Positions 1 through 10,700 of a stretch of 64,000 nucleotides of DNA are shown here, piece by piece. Every line of letters starts with the position of its first letter. Positions within the stretch are counted from its first letter, which is position 1. The DNA lies in contig JBAIAA010000433.1 in NCBI GenBank assembly GCA_037893245.1, forward strand, positions 434,001 to 498,000. Direction: 5' to 3'. Below the pieces are notes generated by a model. It saw only the letters and a list, made by a program, of their open reading frames with translations, did not search any database and was not told the DNA's origin. Origin of the DNA: Crossaster papposus (lineage: Eukaryota; Echinodermata; Asteroidea; Velatida; Solasteridae). The position numbers were made by a program, and so were the translations under genes.

Positions 1-1375
1 CCTGGTTGGATTTAACAGGGATCCCGGTTGGAATAAGACAAACTATTATGATTACAGTATTACAATTGTTAAAACAAAAAGTATCATTATTAAAAACAAT
101 TATAACAGGGTTTTTTAAAAGGAGACAAAGACTGAACGTATGCCTATATCATATGTTTCCTAGTTCCGGATCATGAGTAAAGTATGTAAGTATACACGCA
201 CAAGCAATTTTAAAGTGACGTGTTCTGTGGGTCAAATTAAGTTTATCGATTTGCTGCACCATGCATGGCCACGTTGCGCGCTGAAGACAACAATTTCCTA
301 AACATTTTTGTGTGCAATTATTTCTTTTAAACTTTAGGCATTCGGTTAATAGGGCTATATAGAGTATAACTATGGACAGATGTAGCCTAAATATTTTATC
401 AGAAAGGCTGCTTGACTATATCCGCGCAGTTTTTCAAGCGATCCGGAACTAGGAAAAGCATGAAAAGCGATGTCAGTTCGTCGTGGCCTTGGCCGACATG
501 TATTTTCAAAAATAGAAGTAGAACTGTTTACTTTAGATTAGAAGCTTTTTTATATTTTTACTCCTTCAAGTACAGTTCATCAATCATTCATGCTACATCA
601 TCATGTCTATAGTATTTTATTTGCCATCACTCAAAAGGTGAACAAGTTTTAGTAATACACCCATTTCACTTGATTATCGAGGATTGGCCTAGGTATAGCC
701 GATATATCCTAAGGCAGCCTTAGTATGTTTTGCGATCCCGATATCCAGAACAGCAAAACCGTACGTTACACGTGTGTGTGTCCACTTGGCACTTGGTTGC
801 CCGGCCCCGGCCCCGGTCACGGCGCGGCCAGCACTGCAGCTGTCGTCAAACTCAAAGTCAAACTTCTCGATGGTGTCTCCCAATCTCGAAAAGATTCTTT
901 CCAAACCATGAGCAGATGAGTAACAAAAGTAACTTTAAGTACGAAAATTGAGTTACAAAACCTTCTTCTTATTCATCCAGACTGCTCGCTTCTTGCCTGA
1001 TGAAAACCGTTACAATAGACGTAGTGAACTTCGATTTCAAAAAGTGATCAACACATTTTAGTCAGTTACCTAATACAACGCGTATTTACTCAGCGCAAAT
1101 TAGGGCTGGGAACTTGACCAAGAATCGGTGTAAAGTTCCCGGATGAAAGAATTTGACGATCTGCTCGGAACATACCATTTTTGAAAGGGGTGTAAGCACG
1201 ACTTTCTTTAACTCACTCAAAAAAAATCGCTTTTTAATATTAAAACCCAACTAAGCAGAAAATATTGGATGGATATAATTAAATATGCTAATGAAACATT
1301 ATTTTGGTTGCCATTTTCGCAATCCTTGGGCGGTATTTTTCATTTGACCCCCTGTATTTTTACAATGGTAGGCCT

Positions 1376-1620
1376 ACGACCAGGTCAACTCGGCCCCAAT
1401 CCAACTCGGCCCCAGTCAACTCAGCACCGAAGCCGAGACAGCTTGACCGTCGAGACAATTTAACTTTTCCCAACAAAATATTGGTGGGACCGAGTGAACA
1501 GCGCACCGTACGCTCTACACGCGCTGCACGTACACATCGATTTCGGGTTGTCTGGACGGTCGAGTTGTCTCGACTTTGGGCCGAGTTGACTGGAACCGAG
1601 TTGACTGGGACCGAGTTTCC
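1376..1620. repeat. Foldback repeat built from a GTCAACTCGG motif
   Basis: The left arm repeats the word GTCAACTCGGCCCC two to three times. The right arm (about 1558-1618) repeats its complement, as in GGCCGAGTTGACT and CCGAGTTGACTGG. The two arms could form a long imperfect hairpin around a spacer of about 120 bases. This is the structure of a foldback or MITE-like element with short subterminal tandem units. No target duplication could be assigned. Confidence 0.5.
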
Positions 1621-2097
1621 TCTCGCTCGGAAAACAACCGCCGCACAGAATTTGGCGATCTTTTTTTCCCTCTCTAACTTCGTTAATAATGCTTGTAATG
1701 GATTGAAACTTTCAGAGATGAGAGATAAGATAAAAAAGGGCGGCTAAAGAAATGTGTGATGACACTGAACTATAGGCATACATTTACATGATTTCTCAAA
1801 CGTTAACATTACAATTATGTACTGCTCTGCAGCCCAGATTACGGACGCAAATTGCCTTTCCTGATTTTTCTCTCCATATAGCCACTTTTATCTCTGACGA
1901 TATGGTTTTGAAAGGATTTTTAAAGAACATGCAGTCATAAACCCCAAAACATGATTTCCTATTAGCTATCTTCGTAATCGTAGGAAAATTACAAATTCGC
2001 AATACCTGCTAACGAGGTAGGCGCCGACATCATTAGGGCCTAGGCCTACTGCCTTTAAAGAAAGCATCAAAAGTAAAGAAATCATTGAAAAACATTT

Positions 2098-2490
2098 TGA
2101 CAAAAAACACGACAATATTACCATTGTTTTACTACAATGATACTGTAGTATTACTGCAGTTTTCATTGCAGTAAAGTTATAGTATTAACAAACATATTAC
2201 CATTGTTTTACTACAATTATACTGCAGTATTTACTGCAGTATTTACTGCAGTTTTCATTGCAGTAAAGTTAAAGTAAATCTACAGTAATCTATGAATATA
2301 AATACTGAAGTATTACTTCCAAAATACTGCAGATTCACTATAGTTTGACTTGTGTTTTTATTGTAGTAAAACTATAGTAACTTAACTTTAGGAGAAACTT
2401 TACTTTTACTTTAATTACTACAGTAAAACTTTATGTACTGCAGTAAAACTATAGTTTTACAATAGTAAAACTATGGTGGTTTTTTATAAG
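2098..2490. repeat. AT-rich palindromic MITE-like repeat (TACTGCAGTA motifs)
   Basis: The stretch contains many copies of TACTGCAGT and TTTTACTACA or their complements. A block of about 80 bases near 2117-2180 is repeated with changes at about 2200-2275. The outer ends are inverted: ACCATTGTTTTACTACAAT on the left against ATAGTAAAACTATGGT on the right. It looks like a small inverted-repeat element with internal tandem duplication. It encodes nothing. Confidence 0.5.
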
Positions 2491-5400
2491 GGAGACGATG
2501 ATAGATAATTCAAATGTTTGTGTCCGGAAAAGAAAATAGTACATGTACTACTAAATCTAAGTTGTTAGGACATGTTGCTTTTCACGTAGGTCACTATAGG
2601 GCAAAAAAGGTCACTTTTTGTCTGTGTATGGAACTCTTCCCCAGATGGTCTTAATTAATTTTCACTAAATCCGGATGGCATTGACATTGTATTGCCAAAG
2701 ATTCTGTAGAGCGCTGCGCTTTCTGGGGATCTTTGAAATAGTTTTGTGATTGAAATAGGACAGTGTGCGTTTAAGAAAAAAATCATAACTTTAATTTTAA
2801 AAATGTAATTTGGGATATCACGCAAATTGTTCCCCTTCGACAAAACAAAACAATTATGCCATTCGACCGACCGAAATGTCCTCGGGTCTAATACCCGAAC
2901 AAAGTTTCAGTACATGTACTTGTATTAGTACTACGTACGCCAGTTTATTATCATGCATACGAGTTGGCTAGTTCGCGTACGAGTTGGTCCGCGTACGAGT
3001 TGGTTCGTATGTATACTTAGTTGTATATTCCCTAGTGTTAGGCCTAACTTTCAATAAAAAATTAAGTGCTTAAAAAATGAAATGTATACAAGTAGTACTT
3101 AATGTTAGGCATAGGCCTACATTTTTGTTACCAAGAATAGTTAGGATATAATACCCTAGACCAATCCAATGCAGTGAAAATTTTCCTCCGCATCGCTTGG
3201 CGGTGCTGTTGCTTCCTTTTTGGGCACAAGGATCAACACTGCTGATTTAAACAATAAGCCATTCCTACCCCCCCCCCCCCCCCCACCCACCCCCATTCCC
3301 CAACTGCTTTTAAGCAGTATTCTGCAACACAGCCAGGTGGCACGCATATACATGTAGGTCTACCACCAGCTTACAATAATCATGTGTTAAATGTACAACC
3401 TTAATTCCTGTTGTAATATCATTCAGATGATTGTGAATTTAAGGCTTAATAATTGAGTTTGAAAGAAGAAAAAAAAGTACTGAACTGTGATGGCCCCACA
3501 TTGCACACAGCGCATTTATGTGATTGTGCCACTGTGATTGTGGCCACTGATTTAGTGGTTGTCATTGGTCTGATGTTTAAAGCATATACATAATCTTTTT
3601 TTCTCTTTATGTTTCAGGTTGAATCCTACCATACTGACCTTGATTTTTAGCACTTTCTCATAAAGTACATGTAGACTTGCATATCTCATCATTTCTATAC
3701 TTTTGTGTAGCTTTGAGCTGTTCAATAATGGCTGAAGAAATGTTTCATAACTGCACTATGTGCCCCTTTGGAACAGAAAACTTCAAAGAGTTTACCTACC
3801 ATGTCAGTAGGGTCCACAAGAATGATCCAAGATTCAAAGTCTATTGTGATTTTGGAAACTGTGGATTTTCCACAAAAAGTTGGTGTAGCTACAAAGTTCA
3901 TGTCAGTAAAATGCATAGACTTCGTGACATTGAAGATATTAACATTGACAATTTTGACATGGAATCTGATCAGGATGATCAAGAGCCAGAATTTGAATTT
4001 GATGAAGAGATGAGGAACAAAATGTTGTTTGCATCATATACACTGCGTTTAGAGACGGTTCTCAAATTGAGTGAAAAGGCTGTAAATGTTGTCGTAGAAA
4101 ACACAAAACATATTGTGGACCATCACCTTGCAAAACAAAAGATGGAGTTGAGAAAGTTGCTTGAGCAGCAGAATGTTGATCCAAATATTGTAAATAACAT
4201 TTCAAATGAGGTTTGCATGTCTGACTTTGAAACATCATACAAGAGGAAGAGATTGTACAAGTCAAGTTGTCCATATGTAGAGCCAAAAGAAGTGGTTTTG
4301 GGATATAGAAACATTGATATTAACATGGACACGTGAAGGTTGTTCGTGACCTTGGATATGCTGTCCCACTGAAAAACCTAATTGGATCACTTCTTAAAAT
4401 GCCAGAGGTGTACCATTCTGTTAACGAAGGTCACAAGAGTGTGAATGAGAATATGTTTGACATTTGCGATGGTGATTATACAAGAAATATCCCATTGTAT
4501 AACATTAATGGTAAAGCATTGCAGATTATTCTGTACACTGATGATCTTGAAATTGTAAACCCCCTTGGCACACATATAAAAAAGCACAAAATCACAGTTT
4601 TCTACATCATGCTTGCGAATATCCCACCAGAGCATAGTTCAAGGCTGTCATCAATTTATCTGGTAGCAATTGCTAAGTCATGGCATCTTAAGCGACATGG
4701 TGTGGAGAAAATACTGGATGATTTCATAAATACAGTCAATGAATTATCTTCGACTGGAATTGGGTTGATATAAGTGCTGACCTTAGAGAAAATATCCGTG
4801 GTGGCCTTGTTGCTGTAGTTGCAGATACACCAGCTGCCAATTTGTTTGGTGGTTTCAAAGAAGGTGTTGGATTTGCCTTTTCTCCTTGTCGGACATGTCA
4901 TATATTAAAAACTGATTTGCCACACAAACTTTCACATACACAGTGCCAAGTTAGAACATATCAAGATCACATGCATAAGTGCGAGTTGCTGTTTGAGCAG
5001 CCTTTGACCAAAGGTGCTCGCACTGAGTGGAGCAAACGTTGGGGTATTACGCACAAGAGTACATTGTTGAAAATTAAGGGGTTTGATGTTTGTGAGTGCA
5101 TATTGCATGATCCTATGCATGTGCTTCTTGAAGGATTGGTTCCGTATGAGCTGGCATTGTTCCTTTTCTATGGTATCGAGGTAAAGGGATTTTTTTCACT
5201 AAGGTGGCTAAACAACCAACTAGCAACATTTCCATATTCCTACCTAGAAGTGAAAGACAAACCAGAGCCCATCTTGAAATCCCATTACTATAGTGATGTG
5301 AAGATTAGGCAGACATCTGCATGTATCCTTACAATGTGTGGTATATTGCCATTTATACTTTGCAGAAAGGTTCCCCATGATGACACAAAGTTGAAGACAT

Positions 5401-6012
5401 TGTTGTTTCTGCTACAAATAACTCACTTGTGCACAACACCCTGTGTCACAGCAAGCACAGTCACTGACTTGCAGTTCCTTATTCAAGAACACCATGTGAG
5501 TTTCAAGAGGGAATATCCTAAAGCTAGCTTCACACCAAAAATGCACTACCTGGTTCACTTACCAAATCAAATTTTGAAATTTGGTCTAGGGCGTGTGCAA
5601 TGGTGCATGAGATGGGAAGGAAAGCATTCCCAATTCAAAAGTGTGAAATGGAAAAACTTCAAAAACCTTCCTAAAAGTATGGCACTGAAACATCAAAAGT
5701 GGTTATGCTGTCAGATGCTTTCTCCAACTGGAACGTTATCAGTCAATTACTTGTACGAAGGAGACAGTGTTCAAGGTGGTTTAGAGAAACATGTAGATGA
5801 ACTGTTCCCTAACCACAGGGAGGTCATTCTTGGGAAATTTCCAGGAATTGAAACCATCTTTCATGCAGCACTGATTACCATTCATGGAAATGCATTCAAA
5901 AGTGGATGTATTGTAACCCTTAAATATGATGATGATAATTTCCCAGTGTTTGCTTGGGTAGTAGACATTTATGTTCATGAGCACAATAAATATTTCTTGT
6001 GCAAAAACATAA

Positions 6013-7259
6013 GTATTGTAACGCGCGTCGCCAAGTCGTAGGTTCACTGTCTGTCTGACCAAGTCGCAATGAAGTTAGAGCACCTGCGGTTGTAGGCCAC
6101 AGCACCAAGTGACATCCGGCACGTCAAGTTCCGCACCACTGGGGGAAAGCACTAAGCAGCGTGGATTGGGTGGATTGGGTGGATTGGGTGGATTGGGTGG
6201 ATTGGGTGGATTGGGTGGATTGGGTGGATTGGGTGGATTGGGTGGATTGGGTGGATTGGGTGGATTGGGTGGATTGGGTGGATTGGGTGGATTGGGTGGA
6301 TTGGGTGGATTGGGTGGATTGGGTGGATTGGGTGGATTGGGTGGATTGGGTGGATTGGGTGGATTGGGTGGATTGGGTGGATTGGGTGGATTGGGTGGAT
6401 TGGGTGGATTGGGTGGATTGGGTGGATTGGGTGGATTGGGTGGATTGGGTGGATTGGGTGGATTGGGTGGATTGGGTGGATTGGGTGGATTGGGTGGATT
6501 GGGTGGATTGGGTGGATTGGGTGGATTGGGTGGATTGGGTGGATTGGGTGGATTGGGTGGATTGGGTGGATTGGGTGGATTGGGTGGATTGGGTGGATTG
6601 GGTGGATTGGGTGGATTGGGTGGATTGGGTGGATTGGGTGGATTGGGTGGATTGGGTGGATTGGGTGGATTGGGTGGATTGGGTGGATTGGGTGGATTGG
6701 GTGGATTGGGTGGATTGGGTGGATTGGGTGGATTGGGTGGATTGGGTGGATTGGGTGGATTGGGTGGATTGGGTGGATTGGGTGGATTGGGTGGATTGGG
6801 TGGATTGGGTGGATTGGGTGGATTGGGTGGATTGGGTGGATTGGCTAGTGGATTTGGGCCACATGTGGAATAAGGGTGGATGACCGGTGGATGGCCGGTG
6901 GAGACTATACCTCGAGACGGCAACAATTAGACAAATGATTAGACACAGGAGACTTCTTTGACTTCTTTGGTCCCACCCAAGTGAAGAAGTGAGGTTTAAT
7001 CTCTCTCGCTTTGCCTTTTATAGGCCAACTCGGTCCCTATACAATTACTTACAATAAATGAACATCATTAACCAAGTACAGAGGATGTACTAACCAATCA
7101 AAATGTTGTATTGCTAAGTGGTGACTTAAGCCACGCCCACGAACAGTGTTGTCCAATTAGACTCTGCAAATCTATAATGAGTGACTTGGCATTAAGAACA
7201 TGCACCATACAGTTCATGTCAATGTTTATAAACGTATAGTTGATGGTTCATCACAGTAT
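6013..7259 (-). mobile_element. Solo LTR (Ty3/Gypsy, same family as the element at 59667) with GTAT target duplication
   Basis: The LTR occupies 6017-7255 and reads TGTAACGCGCG to GGTTCATCACA on the + strand. It is the reverse complement of the 5' LTR at 59667-60375, so it lies on the - strand. GTAT occurs immediately before (6013-6016) and after (7256-7259) as the target duplication. The shared unique parts include the start region, the TATAAAAGG box region and the segment next to the 3' end. The copy is 1,239 bp against 709 bp for the LTR at 59667; the excess comes from an expanded 9-bp minisatellite. No internal retrotransposon sequence remains, as expected after LTR-LTR recombination. Confidence 0.9.
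6163..6846. repeat. 9-bp minisatellite GGATTGGGT, 75 perfect copies, inside the solo LTR
   Basis: From 6163 to 6837 the sequence is GGATTGGGT repeated 75 times without a visible error, and one changed unit (GGATTGGCT) follows. A unit length divisible by three keeps every frame open, which creates long false ORFs (PPN, STQ, GLG or DWV repeats). The related LTR at 59667 has only a few degenerate copies of the complementary ACCCAATCC-type unit. The strand with two and three G tracts per unit could in principle form G-quadruplexes (inference). Confidence 0.97.
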
Positions 7260-7706
7260 CATAGATGTAGTTGATGTGATTAATTCATATGAAATAGAAG
7301 TAAAGGAAGAATTCATGGTTCTTTCATACAATGACTTATTTGTAAAGATGCCACTGAGTATACATTTCTTTGAGAACCGGACATGTGTGTGCAACAAATT
7401 TGGATTCCAGTCACATTTAATATAAATGTAGAACAATTTAACTCTTTGAGTTAAACCACCTCCTACAGCAGTGTTGTACAGTAGGTGACATTTGTAGGAT
7501 TTAATAATGTGGAGATGATGCAGCACATGCCAAAATGGAAAAAAACTGATTCAACAAAATTGTACAGTGCACACACCTATAGATACTTGAGTGATGAGAA
7601 ATATGAAATGTATTAATATTTTGGCATTGTTGATTTTGTGCTAATTTATGTTTGGTCTACATGTTATGAAAAAGTGTGAGCGAATCAGACATTTGAAGGC
7701 AGCATC

Positions 7707-10700
7707 ATGCCAGTGTTTAAGCTTTGGAATGGAGCCCGAACAGTCAAAAGAGTGGTCCTAGCTGACGGCATTGAGGAGTTCGTGGCAAAAGGTATGTACA
7801 TGTATTTATTTGCCCCAATTCCTGGTGTCTATCATGTACACCAATCTGTGATAATCTGCACATATGATGTACTGTGAGCCCCCCTGGGAAAATCAATTCT
7901 CAGATTAAAGACAATGTTGATTGCTGAGTTGCTTCATCTTTTAGTTTTATGACAATAAAAGTATATTACTGGTACATTATGAAATAAGCAACTATATTTT
8001 TGGCGCCGTATCGTAAGTCCGACGCCTCATAAGTCCGAATTTCGGAATTATGAGTCGTCGGACTTTTGAGGCACTGGCCTTGTACACTCGGGCTCATGGG
8101 TCCGACGCCTCATAAGTCCGACGTCGGGCAAATGAGGAGTCGGACTGTGGGGGCGTCGGAGCTATAGACTATTATAAGAAAAGGTTTATTTGTCCGACAA
8201 GGCAAAGACGAGTTTTACCAAAGCTTGTTAAAGGCGATGTGAGCGAGGTTGCCCACTTACGAACTGAGGGCGCACTGTGCAAAGTACGAATTAGGGGTGC
8301 AGACCAATATAACCTTGTAAACTAATGCACGCGAGCTCATTAATCATTATTTTGTGATCCCACCGAGGATTTCGTGTATAAAGCGGTCCTCGCAACCTAT
8401 ATGTGAGATAGATTGTAGAAATATTGTTGGAGATCATGACTGTCGGACGTTCGAGGCGTAGAACTTTAAGGTGTCGGAATTATAAGGCGTCGGACTTATG
8501 GACATAAATATAAAAGTAAAATTAATTGTCAGACCTATGAGGCGTCGGACGTATGGAGCGTCGGACCTATGGGGCGTCGGACTAATAAGGCGTCGGACTT
8601 ATGGGCCTTATTTGGTATTTTGTCGGACTAATGAGGCGTCGGACTTATGAAGCGTCGGACTTACGAGCGGACCCCATATTTTTGCCATGAAATAATATTT
8701 AAAAACAAAATTTAAGAGCTGTTTTTATCAAATCCTTTCTACTAGAGTCCGCTAGTGGAATTTGTCTTGTACAGTAGTCGCTGGGGGCAGCAAACATTTC
8801 TGACGTCTTTATCTCAAGGCACAAAAGGGAAGTCCGTCTTATGATTTGTTTGCTTCCCCCAGCGACAACGTTTAGACAAATGGCACCCCAGGCTAGACAG
8901 CGGACTTGAGGAAAACATCTCTCGATCAATTTTTTTTATAATTAGAAATAATTATAAAATCTCATCTGTAGTCAGCAACAGTAGAACCACACTACCAAAA
9001 CTGTTTGATTGTAATATACTTTATATATAGTACATAAAGCTACAAAATGATGCAGATATATCTAGCAATCAATATTTTCATTAACATGTAATTATTCATA
9101 CTATAATCTTATTCTATAAATGTGACTGCAGGCAAGGAAAAACTGGGTATCCCTGCTGGTTCAGATGTGCACCTTGTACTCGACCAGGATGGTACTGAAC
9201 TGGATGACGACCTACTAAACTTTTTTAGTGGGGAGGTTCTACTGTTGCTGACATCAGCAGAGAAATGGCAACCATCCAATTCAGCTCCAGCAACCACACC
9301 GATAGCTCTGGATTTTGAGAAAACTCACTCGCCAAGCACTAGCACATCACCAGCATCGGATCCACAAGTGCCACAGAAGTCAGTCTCATCAACACAACTG
9401 CTGTTAGGTAGGACCATGATTGTATGTGTATACCAACCTGTACCAACACTTTTCAACATATATAGGAACGGTGATTGGCTTGCTCATCATTGCTAATGTA
9501 GGTTGGGCAATAGGCCAACATGTAAAAAAGGCACTTTTTAAATCAGTGGTGCTCATCAGTCACCCGTGACTAAGATGTTAGGAAGGTATTATTGAAAGTT
9601 GACAAACCACCCTTTATACTAGCAACCATGTTTCCACGTACTGCGTGATGACGTAATCCTGTTGCATTATGGGAGCATATAGGGGGTAATTTTTACTTTA
9701 AATACTTTACTAGTCTTTATTGAATTACGCTTAACTGACAAAACCAACTACAGTGTATAACTATTAGTTTAGGGTATATATCCATTCTGGTCAAAAACTG
9801 AGTGAACAGGAACAATTTTGATCACTGAAAAGCGTAGTCTGTTTCCAATAGAATTAGTGTATGTTTTGACTAAAATGAGTGCTCCCATCATGCACCGCGA
9901 TAAACATGCAATAATGTCTTCAGTACAGGGGTCTATTCATATAATAGTCCATATATATTCATATATATATTGTTTTGGATTACATTTGTTTTTATACAAC
10001 CTGTATTTTGATAATTTTGTAACTTTCCTAGTGCAATTAAACCAGAATAAATACCAAAAGTAAAACCAAATTAATAAAAGAACTACGTGTACTTTAAAGC
10101 AGTTTTGCCAACAACAGTGCATATGACAAGGCTAGAAAATTTTCTTTTTTTATTACAATGTACCATTGACTTTAGTTACTGTCAGTACCAGATAATAATA
10201 TGTAATGGATCTTATACGTTTTCAGGAAAAAAGCAGGATTCAAGTATGCCCCTACCATCTCGGATTGAACTACCAGAGTTTAGCCCAACTACTGTGATGC
10301 TGCTGCAGAATGATTCCGACTCTTCTCTGAATGCAGTCTTGAAAGAGGCTGCACATTATTACTTTTTCCGTTATCCCCAGATGAAGGAAACAGCATATTA
10401 CCAGGCCATTGGAGAAAAGCTAGTCAGGAAGTACCCTTGCCTAGTGCATGATGGTGTCAAAGCATGGGTAAGTAGGGAGTTTCTCAAAAGTCGGAATGTT
10501 CCTGTTCTCCTTGGAATGCTTCTTCTGCGTGGAACACTGTGCGTTCCGTTAGACGTACCGTATTCCTAAATAGAACAAGCCGCTCCTATTAAAGCAGGCA
10601 CGTGCATAGACAACTGTTCCCATTCAACAGCTCAGTGTTCTCCTTGGAACATTCCAAGCGTTCCGACTTTTGAGACTCCCTACAATCAGTAGGCCTATTA

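Larger units (their letters stand above)
1..3727. other. Non-coding upstream region, no gene recognised
   Basis: No open frame here is longer than 147 codons and none resembles a known protein. The sequence is AT-rich with homopolymer tracts, including a C run at about 3269-3284, and several small foldback repeats annotated separately. A short tandem of a unit close to CGTACGAGTTGGTTCG occurs around 2955-3008. The last 100 bases contain a pyrimidine-rich stretch ending in TTTCAG at about 3613-3618, which could be a 3' splice site for an untranslated leader of the following gene; this is inference only. Confidence 0.5.
3728..7425 (+). pseudogene. Decayed CACTA/TNP2-like transposase gene with N-terminal C2H2 fingers, split by a solo LTR
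   Basis: The first part (3728-4336) starts at an ATG reading MAEEMFHNC and carries two C2H2-type fingers (C-x2-C-x12-H-x4-H, then C-x4-C-x12-H-x4-H) followed by an acidic stretch. The frame then shifts near 4331 and again near 4760. The third part (4842-6041) contains the motifs DPMHVLLEGLVPYE and PKMHYLVHLPNQI and an MRWEGKHSQFK stretch, which recall the TNP2-like transposases of CACTA (EnSpm) elements and invertebrate proteins derived from them. A solo LTR with a 4-bp duplication interrupts the C-terminus at 6017, and the frame resumes at 7260 and ends at 7425. Removing the LTR and one duplication keeps the frame exactly, so the tail from 7260 belongs to this gene. Two frameshifts and the insertion mean it is dead. 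I cannot tell whether it was a mobile transposase or a domesticated host gene, because no CACTA terminal repeats were found. Confidence 0.72.

Noticed and set aside
1304..1747. 147-codon frame near the left end
   Set aside because: It covers a foldback repeat and has no protein-like features.
6163..6846. CRISPR array
   Set aside because: Contiguous 9-bp tandem units without spacers, in an animal LTR.
6075..6926. Long open frames of PPN, STQ, GLG or DWV repeats on both strands
   Set aside because: They arise only because the 9-bp minisatellite unit is divisible by three; there is no coding signal.
9650..9910. Possible MITE with GCATTATGGGAGCAT and GTGCTCCCATCATGC
   Set aside because: The inverted match is short and the ends could not be extended.
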